From Lewinellaceae bacterium (GTDB taxonomy: Bacteria > Bacteroidota > Bacteroidia > Chitinophagales > Saprospiraceae): a DNA stretch of 64,000 bases. This document shows, piece after piece, positions 46,947 through 56,626 of this stretch (positions within the stretch are counted from its first letter, which is position 1; each line of letters starts with the position of its first letter). The stretch lies in NCBI GenBank assembly GCA_020636155.1, contig JACJYM010000013.1, forward strand, positions 18,267-82,266, read 5' to 3'. Under the pieces are notes generated by a model. That model was given only the letters and a program-made list of their open reading frames with translations, had not been told where the DNA came from and searched no databases. The position numbers and the translations under genes are program-made.

Positions 46947-47858
46947 TTATTTTGCTTCCGGCTCGTAAAGTTCTCCCTCCGGTGCTTTAGGATTTGGCGG
47001 ATTAGTACCTTGTAAAGTCAAAATATAACTTGCAACCTCCTGAATACCAGTCGGAGGAATGGTTGATCCCCATGCCTGCATACCCTTATCAGTGACGCCG
47101 TATTTTATGGTCTTAAACAAATCTTTAATATCGCCACCGTGCTTCCAATATTTATCGGTAAAGTTTGGCCCTACCAATCCTTGTCCTTCCATACCATGGC
47201 AAGCAGCACAGTTGGCAACATAGATTTTCTTTCCATTTGCTAAACTTGCGGCATCAGAAAGGGTGACCACAGATAGTTCATCGACACTATTTGATTGCAA
47301 AGCAAGATATCTTTTGGTTTCGATTTCAGCTGTTTTGACCTCTTCATTATAGCTTTCTATCTGGCTTTTACCGATACCTGAAATGTGGTAAATGTAAATA
47401 TATATTGCACCCCATGTAATGGTAATGTAAAACATATAAAGCCACCAAGGAGGCAAAGAATTATCTAATTCTCTGATGCCATCATAATCGTGTCCTAAGT
47501 CAATGTCCTTTTCCCTATCCATAGGAATGAGATTCCAAGATTTGTTGTACAATTTCTTGAAAAATCCGTCTTCTTTTTTGACTGGTTGCGACATTTCTGC
47601 ACCTCCGGAAATCTCGTTTTCATACGTTCCGAATGTCACTTTTGCTACGTAAGCCAAAGCTGATAAGGCCAGTATCGTAACGAGTGCGGCCAGTATGAAT
47701 ATTATATGTTCATACGTCCAATCCAAAATAGAATTAGCATTGGATTGCGCTTTTACGCTTTGAACAAAAAATGTAAACATTGCAACAAGAACAATTTTCG
47801 ACATTTTATTGATAGAGTTCATTGGAAAAAATTTATAAATATGAGTTGTAGTATTCAT
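46947..47858 (-). CDS. ccoP: cbb3-type cytochrome c oxidase subunit III, single haem
   Basis: The 303-residue protein (ATG at 47858; 47822 or 47804 are also plausible and give a cleaner signal-like helix) has an N-terminal FFVQSVKAQ signal-like segment and two further membrane helices. Its cytochrome c domain carries one haem-binding motif, YVANCAACHGMEGQGLVGP (near residue 215), and the axial Met in DKGMQAWG. Proteobacterial CcoP has two haems; one is usual in Bacteroidota. It passes electrons to CcoO/CcoN. The gene follows ccoQ by about 23 nt. Confidence 0.9.
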   Translation of the reverse strand: MNTTTHIYKFFPMNSINKMSKIVLVAMFTFFVQSVKAQSNANSILDWTYEHIIFILAALVTILALSALAYVAKVTFGTYENEISGGAEMSQPVKKEDGFFKKLYNKSWNLIPMDREKDIDLGHDYDGIRELDNSLPPWWLYMFYITITWGAIYIYIYHISGIGKSQIESYNEEVKTAEIETKRYLALQSNSVDELSVVTLSDAASLANGKKIYVANCAACHGMEGQGLVGPNFTDKYWKHGGDIKDLFKTIKYGVTDKGMQAWGSTIPPTGIQEVASYILTLQGTNPPNPKAPEGELYEPEAK

Positions 47859-47881
47859 TTTGTTATGTTTTTCATGCTTTT

Positions 47882-48070
47882 CTAAATATCCGTATTTCCT
47901 GATTCATCGATGTCATCGTGTAGCGGAATATTTGCTACATAATCAATGGTTTTTTTATCTTTTTTAAACACCAACCACACTCCTAAGCTAAAGATGAACA
48001 TAAAAGTGAGTAATGAAAAGATAGCCATCCAATTTATATTACCCGCTGAATCGAGAATATATTTAAACAT
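47882..48070 (-). CDS. ccoQ: CcoQ/FixQ-like small subunit
   Basis: A 62-residue single-helix membrane protein: IFSLLTFMFIFSLGVWLVFK forms the transmembrane segment and a short acidic tail follows. Size, topology and location between ccoNO and ccoP match CcoQ, which stabilises cbb3 oxidase. It starts 6 nt after the ccoNO stop. Confidence 0.8.
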   Translation of the reverse strand: MFKYILDSAGNINWMAIFSLLTFMFIFSLGVWLVFKKDKKTIDYVANIPLHDDIDESGNTDI

Positions 48071-48076
48071 AATTAC

Positions 48077-50194
48077 TTAATTTTTCGGTTTAATATCGGT
48101 TCCCAATCTTTGGAGATAAGCAATTAAGGCTACTATCTCTCTGTTTTCAAGATTCTCATCTTCAACACCAGATTCTCTTAGATTGGCTGCAATTTTTTTA
48201 GCTTGAGACCGCAAATCAGAGATCACTCTCAAATCATAATTGTGTGGATATGGCGTATTCAACATACCCAATACTTTTACCTTAGCGACAGTGTAAGTGG
48301 TGTCGATTTCATTGGTTAACAACCAACCATATTTAGGCATAATCGAACCAGGTGACATTGTTTCTGGATCGTACATGTGGTTGTAGTGCCATAAATCATT
48401 GTATTTGCCACCCAATCTTTGTAAATCTGGTCCGGTTCGTTTACTTCCCCATAAGAATGGTCTGTCGTAAATATACTCGCCTGATTTACTGTATTCGCCA
48501 TATCGTTCGGTTTCGTCTCTGAATGGTCTCACCATCTGAGAGTGGCAACTGACACAACCTTCTCTAATATAGATATCCCTACCTTCGAGCTCCAAAGGCG
48601 TATATGGGTGAACAGAAGCTATTTTCGGCACATTGTTATTGATGAGTATCATTGGGAAAATCTCCACTATACCTCCAATCAAAATCACGATTAAGCTCAA
48701 TACCAACATCTGCATAGGTCTTCTTTCAATCCATCGATGCCAGTGTTCGCCTTTGTGAGAAACATATTTCTCTCGGGCTGGTGCGGAAGCTTCAACATTA
48801 GTGACAAGGCTACCTGAAGCAGCTGTTTTCCATAAGTTGTACACCATGATTAATACACCACTTAAATAGATGGTACCACCTATGGCTCTAATCGCATACA
48901 TAGGTATAATCCTAGTAACTGTTTCAAGGAAGTTACCATAGGCCAATATCCCATCAGGAGTGAATTGTTTCCACATCAAACTTTGTGTCCATCCTGCCCA
49001 ATACAGTGGAATGGCGTAGAATAAAGTACCTAGAGTTCCTAACCAGAAGTGTGTATTTGCTAATTTTACTGAGTACAATTTGGTTCCATATAATCTTGGC
49101 CATAACCAATATAGAATACCAAAAGTGAGCATTCCATTCCATCCTAAAGTACCAATATGTACGTGACCGACGGTCCAATCCGTAAAGTGACTGATAGCAT
49201 TGATGGATTTGATACTCAACATAGGTCCTTCAAAAGTTGACATACCATATGCCGTGACTGCCACGACCATAAACTTAAGGATAGGGTCTTGTCTTACTTT
49301 GTCCCATGCACCTCTTAATGTCAATAAACCATTGAGCATACCTCCCCAAGATGGTGCTATCAACATGATACTAAATACAGTACCTAATGATTGAGCCCAA
49401 TCAGGTAGTGAAGTGTAAAGTAAGTGGTGAGGACCTGCCCAGATATAGATAAATATCAATGCCCAAAAGTGTACAATCGAAAGTTTGTACGAATATACCG
49501 GTCTATTGGCCGCTTTAGGCAAGAAATAATACATTAAACCTAGATAAGGTGTCGTAAGGAAAAATGCCACCGCATTGTGACCATACCACCATTGTATCAA
49601 TGCATCCTGAACTCCTGCAAACACTGGAATGGATTTCCACATGTGTACAGGAATCTCTAAGTTATTGAAGATGTGCAAGACGGTCACGGTGACCCATGTC
49701 GCTATATAAAACCAAATGGCTACATAGAGGTGATTTTCTCTTCTTTTTATAATGGTTCCAAACATGTTGATACCGAAAATTACCCACACGAGGGCTATGG
49801 CAATGTCTATAGGCCATTCTAACTCTGCATATTCATGTGAGCTAGTAATACCCAATGGTAGTGTCAATGCAGCTGCAACAATGATTAATTGCCAACCCCA
49901 AAAATGGATTTTCGACAAGGTATCACTAAACATTCTTGCTTTTACAAGTCTTTGCAATGAATAGTACACTCCCATAAAAATACCGTTACCTACAAAAGCA
50001 AAAATGGCCGCATTCGTATGAAGCGGTCTCAATCTACCAAAGGTAATCCACTGGTGAAGGTTAAGTGATGGCATGATCAGCTCGAAAGCGGCTATCAGAC
50101 CAACAAGCATCCCAACTACACCCCAAATGGCGGTGGCAACACCAAAGTTCTTGACTATCTTATTGTCGTAACTAAAAGTTTCAATTTTTGACAT
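48077..50194 (-). CDS. ccoNO: Fused cbb3 oxidase subunits I and II (CcoN-CcoO)
   Basis: The start is the ATG at 50194 (MSKIETFSYDNK); the upstream frame begins only with TTG. The 705-residue protein joins CcoN, the haem b/copper catalytic subunit with about 12 transmembrane helices and metal-ligand motifs such as WYGHNAVAFFLT, GPHHLLYTSLPDW and DWTVGHVHIGTLGWNGML, to CcoO. CcoO is a membrane-anchored monohaem cytochrome c with REGCVSCHSQMVRPF near residue 550. The enzyme reduces oxygen with high affinity and pumps protons. The fusion is a known Bacteroidota arrangement. It overlaps the ccoS 3' end by 14 nt. Confidence 0.95.
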   Translation of the reverse strand: MSKIETFSYDNKIVKNFGVATAIWGVVGMLVGLIAAFELIMPSLNLHQWITFGRLRPLHTNAAIFAFVGNGIFMGVYYSLQRLVKARMFSDTLSKIHFWGWQLIIVAAALTLPLGITSSHEYAELEWPIDIAIALVWVIFGINMFGTIIKRRENHLYVAIWFYIATWVTVTVLHIFNNLEIPVHMWKSIPVFAGVQDALIQWWYGHNAVAFFLTTPYLGLMYYFLPKAANRPVYSYKLSIVHFWALIFIYIWAGPHHLLYTSLPDWAQSLGTVFSIMLIAPSWGGMLNGLLTLRGAWDKVRQDPILKFMVVAVTAYGMSTFEGPMLSIKSINAISHFTDWTVGHVHIGTLGWNGMLTFGILYWLWPRLYGTKLYSVKLANTHFWLGTLGTLFYAIPLYWAGWTQSLMWKQFTPDGILAYGNFLETVTRIIPMYAIRAIGGTIYLSGVLIMVYNLWKTAASGSLVTNVEASAPAREKYVSHKGEHWHRWIERRPMQMLVLSLIVILIGGIVEIFPMILINNNVPKIASVHPYTPLELEGRDIYIREGCVSCHSQMVRPFRDETERYGEYSKSGEYIYDRPFLWGSKRTGPDLQRLGGKYNDLWHYNHMYDPETMSPGSIMPKYGWLLTNEIDTTYTVAKVKVLGMLNTPYPHNYDLRVISDLRSQAKKIAANLRESGVEDENLENREIVALIAYLQRLGTDIKPKN

Positions 50195-50372
50195 CGTTAG
50201 TATTTGTTTGTTTTTCAATATTGGTATCAATCATGTCATCTTCTACAAGTATTCTCATACTCGGAGTATAATCATCATCATACTGCCCGGATCTAATAGC
50301 CCAAATAAAGGCTGCCAAAAACGATATGGCTACGACTAAACTTATGATTATCAGGTAGAAAATAATATTCAT
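50181..50372 (-). CDS. ccoS: cbb3 oxidase assembly protein CcoS
   Basis: A 63-residue protein with one transmembrane helix (IIFYLIIISLVVAISFLAAF) followed by IWAIRSGQYDDDYTPSMRIL. The FxWAxxxGQYDD pattern is the CcoS signature. CcoS is needed for cofactor insertion into cbb3 oxidase. Its last codons overlap the ccoNO start, so translation is probably coupled; ccoI lies 90 nt upstream. Confidence 0.92.
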   Translation of the reverse strand: MNIIFYLIIISLVVAISFLAAFIWAIRSGQYDDDYTPSMRILVEDDMIDTNIEKQTNTNDVKN

Positions 50373-50462
50373 ACACTAAATTCCATTTTCGCTGCAAGGT
50401 AGAACTTGACAATTTTATGTAATATGACTCTCATCATGCTTCAAAATGATAATGGTCAAATC

Positions 50463-52850
50463 TTAACTTTCTTTTAACATTTGTCTCGCCAGTACTTGAG
50501 TTACTGTAACCCCGACAATTACCACAGTAAGCGAACTCAAAGGCATCAATATCGCGGCAATGATTGGCGTTAATTTTGCCGTTGCAGCAAAATACAGACC
50601 CAAAGAATTGTAGAGAAATGCAATTAAAAATGTCGTATAAATTACCCATTTTGAAGCTTTAATAAAGCCAATGTATTTATGCAAATATATCAATTTTTCT
50701 TCGGCAATGATGGCATCCGATGCAGGAGTAAAATTATTTGATTCTCCTGTAACGACAATCCCTACACTTGACTGTTTTAATGCTCCGGCATCATTTAATC
50801 CGTCGCCGATCATGAGCGGATGGTGATGTTCAGAGATTTCCTTCTTCACGAAATCAAGCTTGTCATAGGGTGTTTGATTAAATTTTAACTCGGCTTCTTC
50901 ACCGAGAAGCTCTCTCATTTTGGATTCTTCTTTGTTGTTGTCACCGGAGAGAAGTGTTATTTTGTATCGATTTTTCCATGTTTCGAATAGAGGCTCTATT
51001 CCTTTTCGGGGCTCACTATTGACTAAATAAGATCCGATGATATTATTGTCAATTTTTAAATAAATGGCACTTTCTAATCCTTTCTCAGGAACGATGTCAA
51101 GAAATTTGGGAGAACCCATGATAAGGTGATGTCCGTTTACGATGGCATTCATCCCCTGACCTGTAACTTCTTGAAAGTTGCTGACATCCAATATTTTAGA
51201 TTTGGGTAGGTAGCTGTATATGGCTTTGACCTTGGGATGGGTCGATTGGAAACAAAGTGATTTTACCATCTGACTCTGTAAAGTCGTAAGCACCTCTCCA
51301 TTATAGGAAATACTCAAATTTTTATTATCCGTAATCGTTCCGGTTTTATCTATGATAATCGAATCTATGTCCTGTATTTGCTCAATAGTTTCGGTGCTTT
51401 TAATAAAAAAACCTCTAGAAGATAGTAATCTCAAGACATTGCCATAAGTAAAGGGAATAGCCAATGCCAATGCACAGGGACAGGCGACAATAAGTACCGC
51501 TGTAAAGGCATTGAATGCGAGCTTTGGATTCACATTTAACCAGTATATCAATACGAGTGTCGCTATGGTCACGATGGCAAAAGTAAAATAACGACTGACA
51601 TAGTCGATGACCGAAGTTTTATTCTCTGTTTTGTAGATATAGTTGGATTCATTCCAAAGTTTGGTAAGATAGGCTTGGTCAATGGCTTGAAGGACGGTTG
51701 CTTTGATGGAATTTCCGATTTGCTTGCCTCCTGCATAGATTTTCTCACCTTTGACTTTTCGCACAGGGTCAGATTCTCCGGTTACAAAACTGTAATCAAT
51801 CATGGCATCACCCTCGAGTAATATCGCATCAGTAGGTATGATTTCTTCATTGCGTATCATGATTTCATCACCTGCTTTTATCTCGCTGACAGAGTAAGAA
51901 ACCCACTCACCATTAACATTTAGAAGTGTAGAAATTGGGAAATAAGAAGTGTAACTCCTTTCGAAATCTAGTGACTTGTAAGTATAATTTTGAAACCATT
52001 TTCCTATCAATAAGAAAAAAACGAATCCCGCCAAACTGTCAAAATATCCCTCGCCTGTCCCCGAAAACACCTCATAACAACTTCTGAGAAATAGGGTAGC
52101 CATGCCTAGAGCAATGGGTACATCGAGATTAAAGGTCAGAGCCCTGATGCTTTTCCATGCCGACTTAAAATAATCCCATCCTGCATAGAACACAACTGGA
52201 AGTGCAAGGATAAAATTAATGTAACCCAAGTGCATCTCTTGTGCAGCCTTTTCAAAGCCAAGGTACTCTGGAAAGCTCAACAACATGATATTTCCAAAAG
52301 TGAATCCTGCGACACCGAGTTTGTATAATATCTGACGGTCTGGATCTTTACGTTTTGTATCGGACGAAAGTTTGCCCAAGTTTAGTTCCGGTGCATAGCC
52401 AATTTTATGAAGTAGTGAGACTATGTTTTTGAGATTCGTGATTTCCGTATCATACACGATACTCAGTTCTTTCGAATGGAAATTTACCCGACTGTTAGTG
52501 ATTCCAGGGTCGAAATGATTGATTCGTTCCAGTAACCACAGACAGGACGAGCAATGAATCTGCGGAAGATTAAAAATCATTTTGGCTCGGTTTCCTTCCT
52601 TAAAGATGAGCAATTGATTGACAATTTCTTCATTATCGAGATATGAAAGGTCGATGTTCTTATTTTTGTCCTGCGCTATACCGGGATTGTTTTCAATCAA
52701 GTAATAGGAGTCCATGCCATTGTCACGGAGCAATTGGTACACCATGAGGCACCCATGACAACAGAAATCCTTATCCTCAAACAGGATGTCTTCAGTGACA
52801 CAATCACTACCACAATGATAACATTTAGTAACTATCTCGGATTGGCTCAT
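50463..52850 (-). CDS. ccoI: Copper-exporting P-type ATPase of cbb3 assembly (CcoI/FixI)
   Basis: The 795-residue P1B ATPase supplies copper for cbb3 oxidase. The N-terminus is a Cys-rich metal-binding segment (CYHCGSDCVTEDILF, then DFCCHGCLMVYQLL), followed by a heavy-metal-associated domain with IHCSSCLWLLERI (near residue 100). Membrane helices surround the CPC motif in VACPCALALAIPF (near 457). The cytoplasmic part has SYFVTGESDPVRK-type actuator, DKTGTITD (phosphorylated Asp near 500) and IGDGLNDAGALKQSSVGIV. It is the first gene of the operon. Confidence 0.95.
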   Translation of the reverse strand: MSQSEIVTKCYHCGSDCVTEDILFEDKDFCCHGCLMVYQLLRDNGMDSYYLIENNPGIAQDKNKNIDLSYLDNEEIVNQLLIFKEGNRAKMIFNLPQIHCSSCLWLLERINHFDPGITNSRVNFHSKELSIVYDTEITNLKNIVSLLHKIGYAPELNLGKLSSDTKRKDPDRQILYKLGVAGFTFGNIMLLSFPEYLGFEKAAQEMHLGYINFILALPVVFYAGWDYFKSAWKSIRALTFNLDVPIALGMATLFLRSCYEVFSGTGEGYFDSLAGFVFFLLIGKWFQNYTYKSLDFERSYTSYFPISTLLNVNGEWVSYSVSEIKAGDEIMIRNEEIIPTDAILLEGDAMIDYSFVTGESDPVRKVKGEKIYAGGKQIGNSIKATVLQAIDQAYLTKLWNESNYIYKTENKTSVIDYVSRYFTFAIVTIATLVLIYWLNVNPKLAFNAFTAVLIVACPCALALAIPFTYGNVLRLLSSRGFFIKSTETIEQIQDIDSIIIDKTGTITDNKNLSISYNGEVLTTLQSQMVKSLCFQSTHPKVKAIYSYLPKSKILDVSNFQEVTGQGMNAIVNGHHLIMGSPKFLDIVPEKGLESAIYLKIDNNIIGSYLVNSEPRKGIEPLFETWKNRYKITLLSGDNNKEESKMRELLGEEAELKFNQTPYDKLDFVKKEISEHHHPLMIGDGLNDAGALKQSSVGIVVTGESNNFTPASDAIIAEEKLIYLHKYIGFIKASKWVIYTTFLIAFLYNSLGLYFAATAKLTPIIAAILMPLSSLTVVIVGVTVTQVLARQMLKES

Positions 52851-53015
52851 TACTCTATTGCCGCAAATTTATGCTTAAAAGAAGAGGTAAAGATATTCCT
52901 AAATTATCCCATCTCCTAATGATAAAGCTCGGGACTAGAATTGATGTTCAATTTATGACACTATTTGGATTTACACAATGCTCAATTCTGTAATCAAAAC
53001 CCAATTTCAGGTTCG

Positions 53016-54824
53016 CTACATTGCCAGAATCTTTATCTCTACTCTCTGGTTCTTTTTCCGTCCGGCTAGAGACTCATCTTTAGTGAGTGGCTGTCGTTTG
53101 CCATAACCCTTGTAACTGATTTGGCTGGCAGGAATTCCTCGGTTATAAAAATACTCCGCCACATTGCGGGCTCTGTCTGCCGAGAGTCGATCGCAATAAG
53201 CATCGGACGGGATGGTATTGGTATGCCCTCCGATTTCAATGTTGACATTTGGATTTTGAATCAAGAAATCATAAATTTCTGAAAGGACGGCCACACTTTC
53301 GTCTTCGATGGCTGTGCTGTCCGCCTTGAAATTTAACTCGTTGATTCGCAGAGTCTTACCAATCTGCAATTGAGACATTTCGAGCTCAGGTAAGAATTTT
53401 TCTCTTGGTATGGTGATGGTTTCCTGAGCTGTACAGCCATTGTCATCCTGAACATTGATGGTGTAGTCGCCAGCTCGTAACTTCGCGACTTGCATTCCTT
53501 TTGCACCATTTGACCAACGAACGTCGTAGGGAGGTTTTCCTCCTGATACAGAAATGATGGCTTTGCCATCATTCTTTTTGTCAGCGGTCACTCGTTCTAT
53601 TTCTTCTACTGAGATCACTAGGGGTTCAGGTCTGAGGAGTTCAATGCTGGTACTGGTCAGATTACCGATTTGGTCTGTCACTGTCAATTCATAAGTGCCT
53701 GGTCCTAAATTTTTTAGTTCATCTTTGTCACTTTCTGAGGTATTCCATTTGTAAATATATGGAGGTACTCCTCCTGCTGCTGACACCTTGATGATGGCAT
53801 CCTTGCGGTCGTTACAACTCAATGTTTTTTGCACGAGAATCCCCGCAAAAAGTTCTTCAGAATTATTGTCAGGGAATATCAGCCGATATAATCCGCTTCC
53901 ATCGCTCCCTATCCAGATCACATTACTGCTGTCACATGCCAAAGCGGTGCATTTCTTGGTCAGAAGCGAGGCCTCCGATGGAAAAGCTTCAATTTCTTCC
54001 TCATACGGGTCATAGCGAACGAGTTTATTACTGGCAAAATACAATCTGCCTTTTTTATCTAGGACAAAGTCATTGACTTTTCCACTGGATAATGATTCAT
54101 CAAGACCCACATCATATCCTCTATTCCAAGGGTCTACTAACCACATATTTTTTTGAGCATAAAACCATAAACCCTCGTTATTTTCTCGGTACAAGGAGAC
54201 ATTTTCTTCATCATGTCTTAGCTTCCAACTGTCCCCATCGATTCTGAGTTCTCCATTGCGAGTGCCTGCCCAAAGGATGCCGTGGTCATCTCCATGAAGA
54301 AAATTGATCTTATTGCCCTTCAAATCTTGGTTGAGTTCATTCAAGGCTTTGAGGGATTTATTGTTGCTTTCATATTGATATATTCCTCGCTCCGATGCTA
54401 AATAAAGGACATCATTGACCCAAGAAAAATCAACTAATGTAAATTCTGAGTCTTTCAGCATGTTTTCATTGCCGGGATACTTGTATAATTCCGAAGCGGT
54501 GGCAAGGTACATTTCTCCATTATGTTCGTGAATGGCGATGATGTTTTTGCCTGTGTAAACGTGAGAGTCTTTCTTATCGCTACCCTGAAGTAGATGCACA
54601 CCATCAGAGCTAGCTACCCAAATATTATTCTTAGAATCAACCACCAATTTATTGATGAATAAATTTGATGGAAGATTGTCATATCGCATTATTACCAATT
54701 TTGGTTCTTCCGTAGATTGAGATTTTGACAATAGAGGAAGTAGAACAAACGCTATTAGAAAATAATACCTTGACATCATTATCATCTTTTTATAAGTTTG
54801 GTAACCATAATTATATCGTGTCAT
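53016..54824 (-). CDS. Envelope protein: beta-propeller, SprB repeats, OmpA domain
   Basis: The 602-residue product has a signal peptide; the best signal starts at MMSRYYFLIAFVLLPLL (ATG near 54779), so the true start may be downstream of 54824. Residues about 45-320 contain repeated NNIWVASSDGVHLL- and VIWIGSDGSGLYRLI-like blades of a regulator-type beta-propeller. Two SprB-like repeats follow (PGTYELTVTDQIGN; RAGDYTINVQDDNGCTAQ). The last 120 residues are an OmpA peptidoglycan-binding domain (NIEIGGHTNTIPSDAYCDRL; ADRARNVAEYFYNRGIPA). It probably spans from peptidoglycan to the outer membrane. Function unknown. Confidence 0.8.
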   Translation of the reverse strand: MTRYNYGYQTYKKMIMMSRYYFLIAFVLLPLLSKSQSTEEPKLVIMRYDNLPSNLFINKLVVDSKNNIWVASSDGVHLLQGSDKKDSHVYTGKNIIAIHEHNGEMYLATASELYKYPGNENMLKDSEFTLVDFSWVNDVLYLASERGIYQYESNNKSLKALNELNQDLKGNKINFLHGDDHGILWAGTRNGELRIDGDSWKLRHDEENVSLYRENNEGLWFYAQKNMWLVDPWNRGYDVGLDESLSSGKVNDFVLDKKGRLYFASNKLVRYDPYEEEIEAFPSEASLLTKKCTALACDSSNVIWIGSDGSGLYRLIFPDNNSEELFAGILVQKTLSCNDRKDAIIKVSAAGGVPPYIYKWNTSESDKDELKNLGPGTYELTVTDQIGNLTSTSIELLRPEPLVISVEEIERVTADKKNDGKAIISVSGGKPPYDVRWSNGAKGMQVAKLRAGDYTINVQDDNGCTAQETITIPREKFLPELEMSQLQIGKTLRINELNFKADSTAIEDESVAVLSEIYDFLIQNPNVNIEIGGHTNTIPSDAYCDRLSADRARNVAEYFYNRGIPASQISYKGYGKRQPLTKDESLAGRKKNQRVEIKILAM

Positions 54825-54903
54825 AAAAGTATGAAAGAAAAATAAAAAATCGCCTGAATCAGGGATAAAATTACTTTATTTGAAACATAGGAAGGATTAT
54901 TGC

Positions 54904-55326
54904 CTATGTCAAATATGTCAATGCGAATTTCCGACTAAAAGATTTAATCTGGTCTCTAACTTGCCTGAATGTTTCCATGATTTCCTCTTCACTGCCTGAT
55001 GCTTTAGCTGGATCTGAAAAACTGTGATGAACAGCCTTGCCCTGACCGGGCAATACAGGGCAATTCTCCCTAGCATTGTCACAAACTGTTAAAATTAAAT
55101 CCCACTCGATATCATCGTATTCCTCCACGGTGGAGGACTTATGAGTGCTGATGTCAATGCCATCTTCCCGCATGATTGCGACTGCTCTTGGATTTAATCC
55201 ATGAGCTTCTATGCCTGCACTATAAACTTCTGCTTCATCACCAGAGAAAAGGCGCAGATATGCTTCTGCCATTTGACTGCGACAGCTATTACCAGTACAT
55301 AGTACAAGTAGTTTTTTCTTAGTCAT
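54904..55326 (-). CDS. arsC: Low-molecular-weight phosphatase-type arsenate reductase
   Basis: The 140-residue protein belongs to the LMW tyrosine phosphatase fold, with P-loop VLCTGNSCRSQMAEAYLR (catalytic Cys near residue 9, C-x5-R) and a conserved DDIEWDLILTVCDNARENCP stretch. The extra cysteines in CDNARENC match the redox pair of thioredoxin-coupled ArsC, which reduces arsenate to arsenite. Its position 30 nt downstream of arsM supports arsenic detoxification over general phosphatase activity. Confidence 0.88.
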   Translation of the reverse strand: MTKKKLLVLCTGNSCRSQMAEAYLRLFSGDEAEVYSAGIEAHGLNPRAVAIMREDGIDISTHKSSTVEEYDDIEWDLILTVCDNARENCPVLPGQGKAVHHSFSDPAKASGSEEEIMETFRQVRDQIKSFSRKFALTYLT

Positions 55327-55356
55327 TTGCCTTTGGATGCTTGCAATTAATCAAAA

Positions 55357-56196
55357 CTAACAACAGCCGCTACCGGGCTTACATTTTTTCTCTACTTTCT
55401 CTGCATATACCGTAATACTTCGGATGGCGGTTTCTTGAGATTTGTATTCTTCAATTTCCTGCTCATCAAAGTAATCGGCTAAAATGTCATCTGGGATGAT
55501 GATGGGTTTGTTTTTTTGAATCGTAATATTTTGAAATCCTGCATTGTCAATCCCCGTGAGGTAATCTTGCATTTGGATAGCACCAGAAACACAACCCGCG
55601 TACATTTCTGCGGCACCTTTAAATTTTTCAGGTAATTCTCCTACCAAAACGATGTCAGAAATACTAAAATGACCTCCATTTTTTAGGACTCTGTGCATTT
55701 CGCCGAACACTTTTTTCTTATTTGGAACTAAGTTGAGCACACAGTTACTAACGATGACGTCTGCCACATTATCATTGACCGGCATATTGTCAATATCACC
55801 TTCTCTGAATTCCACATTGTTAAAACCCAGATTTTCGGCATTTTGACGTGCCTTATTGATCATAGCAGGAGTGAAATCTATGCCTATGACTTTACCGGAC
55901 TCACCCGTTTCTGCTCTTGCAACGAAACAATCATTGCCCGCACCGCTTCCCAGATCAATGACCGTATCGCCTTTTTTAATCTTAGCAAACTGGGTGGGAA
56001 GTCCGCAACCCAGACCTAAATCTGCATCTTGATTATAGCCATCGAGTTCATCATATTCTTCACTCATAATATTATAAACTTCGCCACTGCAAGAGCCTGC
56101 TCCACAGCACGAAGATTGATTTTGCTCCTTGGGTTGAAGGGCAATTTCGCTATATTTTTGTCTGACTAATTCTTTGATTTGATCTTCTGTTTGCAT
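55357..56196 (-). CDS. arsM: Arsenite methyltransferase ArsM
   Basis: The 279-residue SAM-dependent enzyme methylates arsenite to less charged, partly volatile species. It has a Cys-rich N-terminal segment (QSSCCGAGSCSGEVYN), the SAM motif VIDLGSGAGNDCFVARAE (about residues 76-93) and the ArsM-type cysteine in MYAGCVSGAIQMQDYL. The C-terminus KKCKPGSGCC is also Cys-rich. It precedes arsC in what looks like a two-gene detoxification operon. No ArsR, ArsB or Acr3 gene is next to it in the window. Confidence 0.92.
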   Translation of the reverse strand: MQTEDQIKELVRQKYSEIALQPKEQNQSSCCGAGSCSGEVYNIMSEEYDELDGYNQDADLGLGCGLPTQFAKIKKGDTVIDLGSGAGNDCFVARAETGESGKVIGIDFTPAMINKARQNAENLGFNNVEFREGDIDNMPVNDNVADVIVSNCVLNLVPNKKKVFGEMHRVLKNGGHFSISDIVLVGELPEKFKGAAEMYAGCVSGAIQMQDYLTGIDNAGFQNITIQKNKPIIIPDDILADYFDEQEIEEYKSQETAIRSITVYAEKVEKKCKPGSGCC

Positions 56197-56295
56197 GGCT
56201 AGAGTGTTTTTATATTTAAACTATAATTTTTCTACTTTGATAATACAATCAATCGGTATAAATGGTTGTCACATGAATCATTAACTTTTTGTAAA

Positions 56296-56625
56296 TTATT
56301 CTCCTACGGGTGCTAATCTTACGACTAGACCATCTAAGTCCTCATTTAATTTAAGCTGGCAACCCAAACGGGAATTGGGTTTTACAAAAAATGCTTGATC
56401 TAACATGTCTTCTTCTGCTTCAGTGGGCTCAGGCAATTCATTATCGGATTCCACATACATGTGACATGAGGCACACAAGGCCATCCCCCCGCAAGTACCC
56501 TCTACGGGCAACTCATAACTCTTACATACTTCCATCATATTGAGACCCATATCGGTGGGTGCCTCGAGGAGGTGTTCTTCTCCTTCTCGGTCGATGACGG
56601 TGACTTCTATCATTCCATTCTCCAT
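56296..56625 (-). CDS. 2Fe-2S ferredoxin
   Basis: The 109-residue protein has a plant/vertebrate-type ferredoxin fold, with cluster ligands in EGTCGGMALCASCHMYVES (C-x5-C-x2-C) and a fourth Cys in SRLGCQLKL. The spacing is that of adrenodoxin/Fdx-type electron carriers used in Fe-S assembly or hydroxylase systems. It starts 1 nt downstream of the reductase gene stop, so the reductase is its likely electron donor. Confidence 0.92.
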   Translation of the reverse strand: MENGMIEVTVIDREGEEHLLEAPTDMGLNMMEVCKSYELPVEGTCGGMALCASCHMYVESDNELPEPTEAEEDMLDQAFFVKPNSRLGCQLKLNEDLDGLVVRLAPVGE

Positions 56626-56626
56626 A

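Noticed and set aside
52900..52990. FNR-type site (TTGAT-N4-ATCAA) before ccoI
   Set aside because: Only one half, TTGAT in TTGATGTTCAATTT, is present; the second half does not match.
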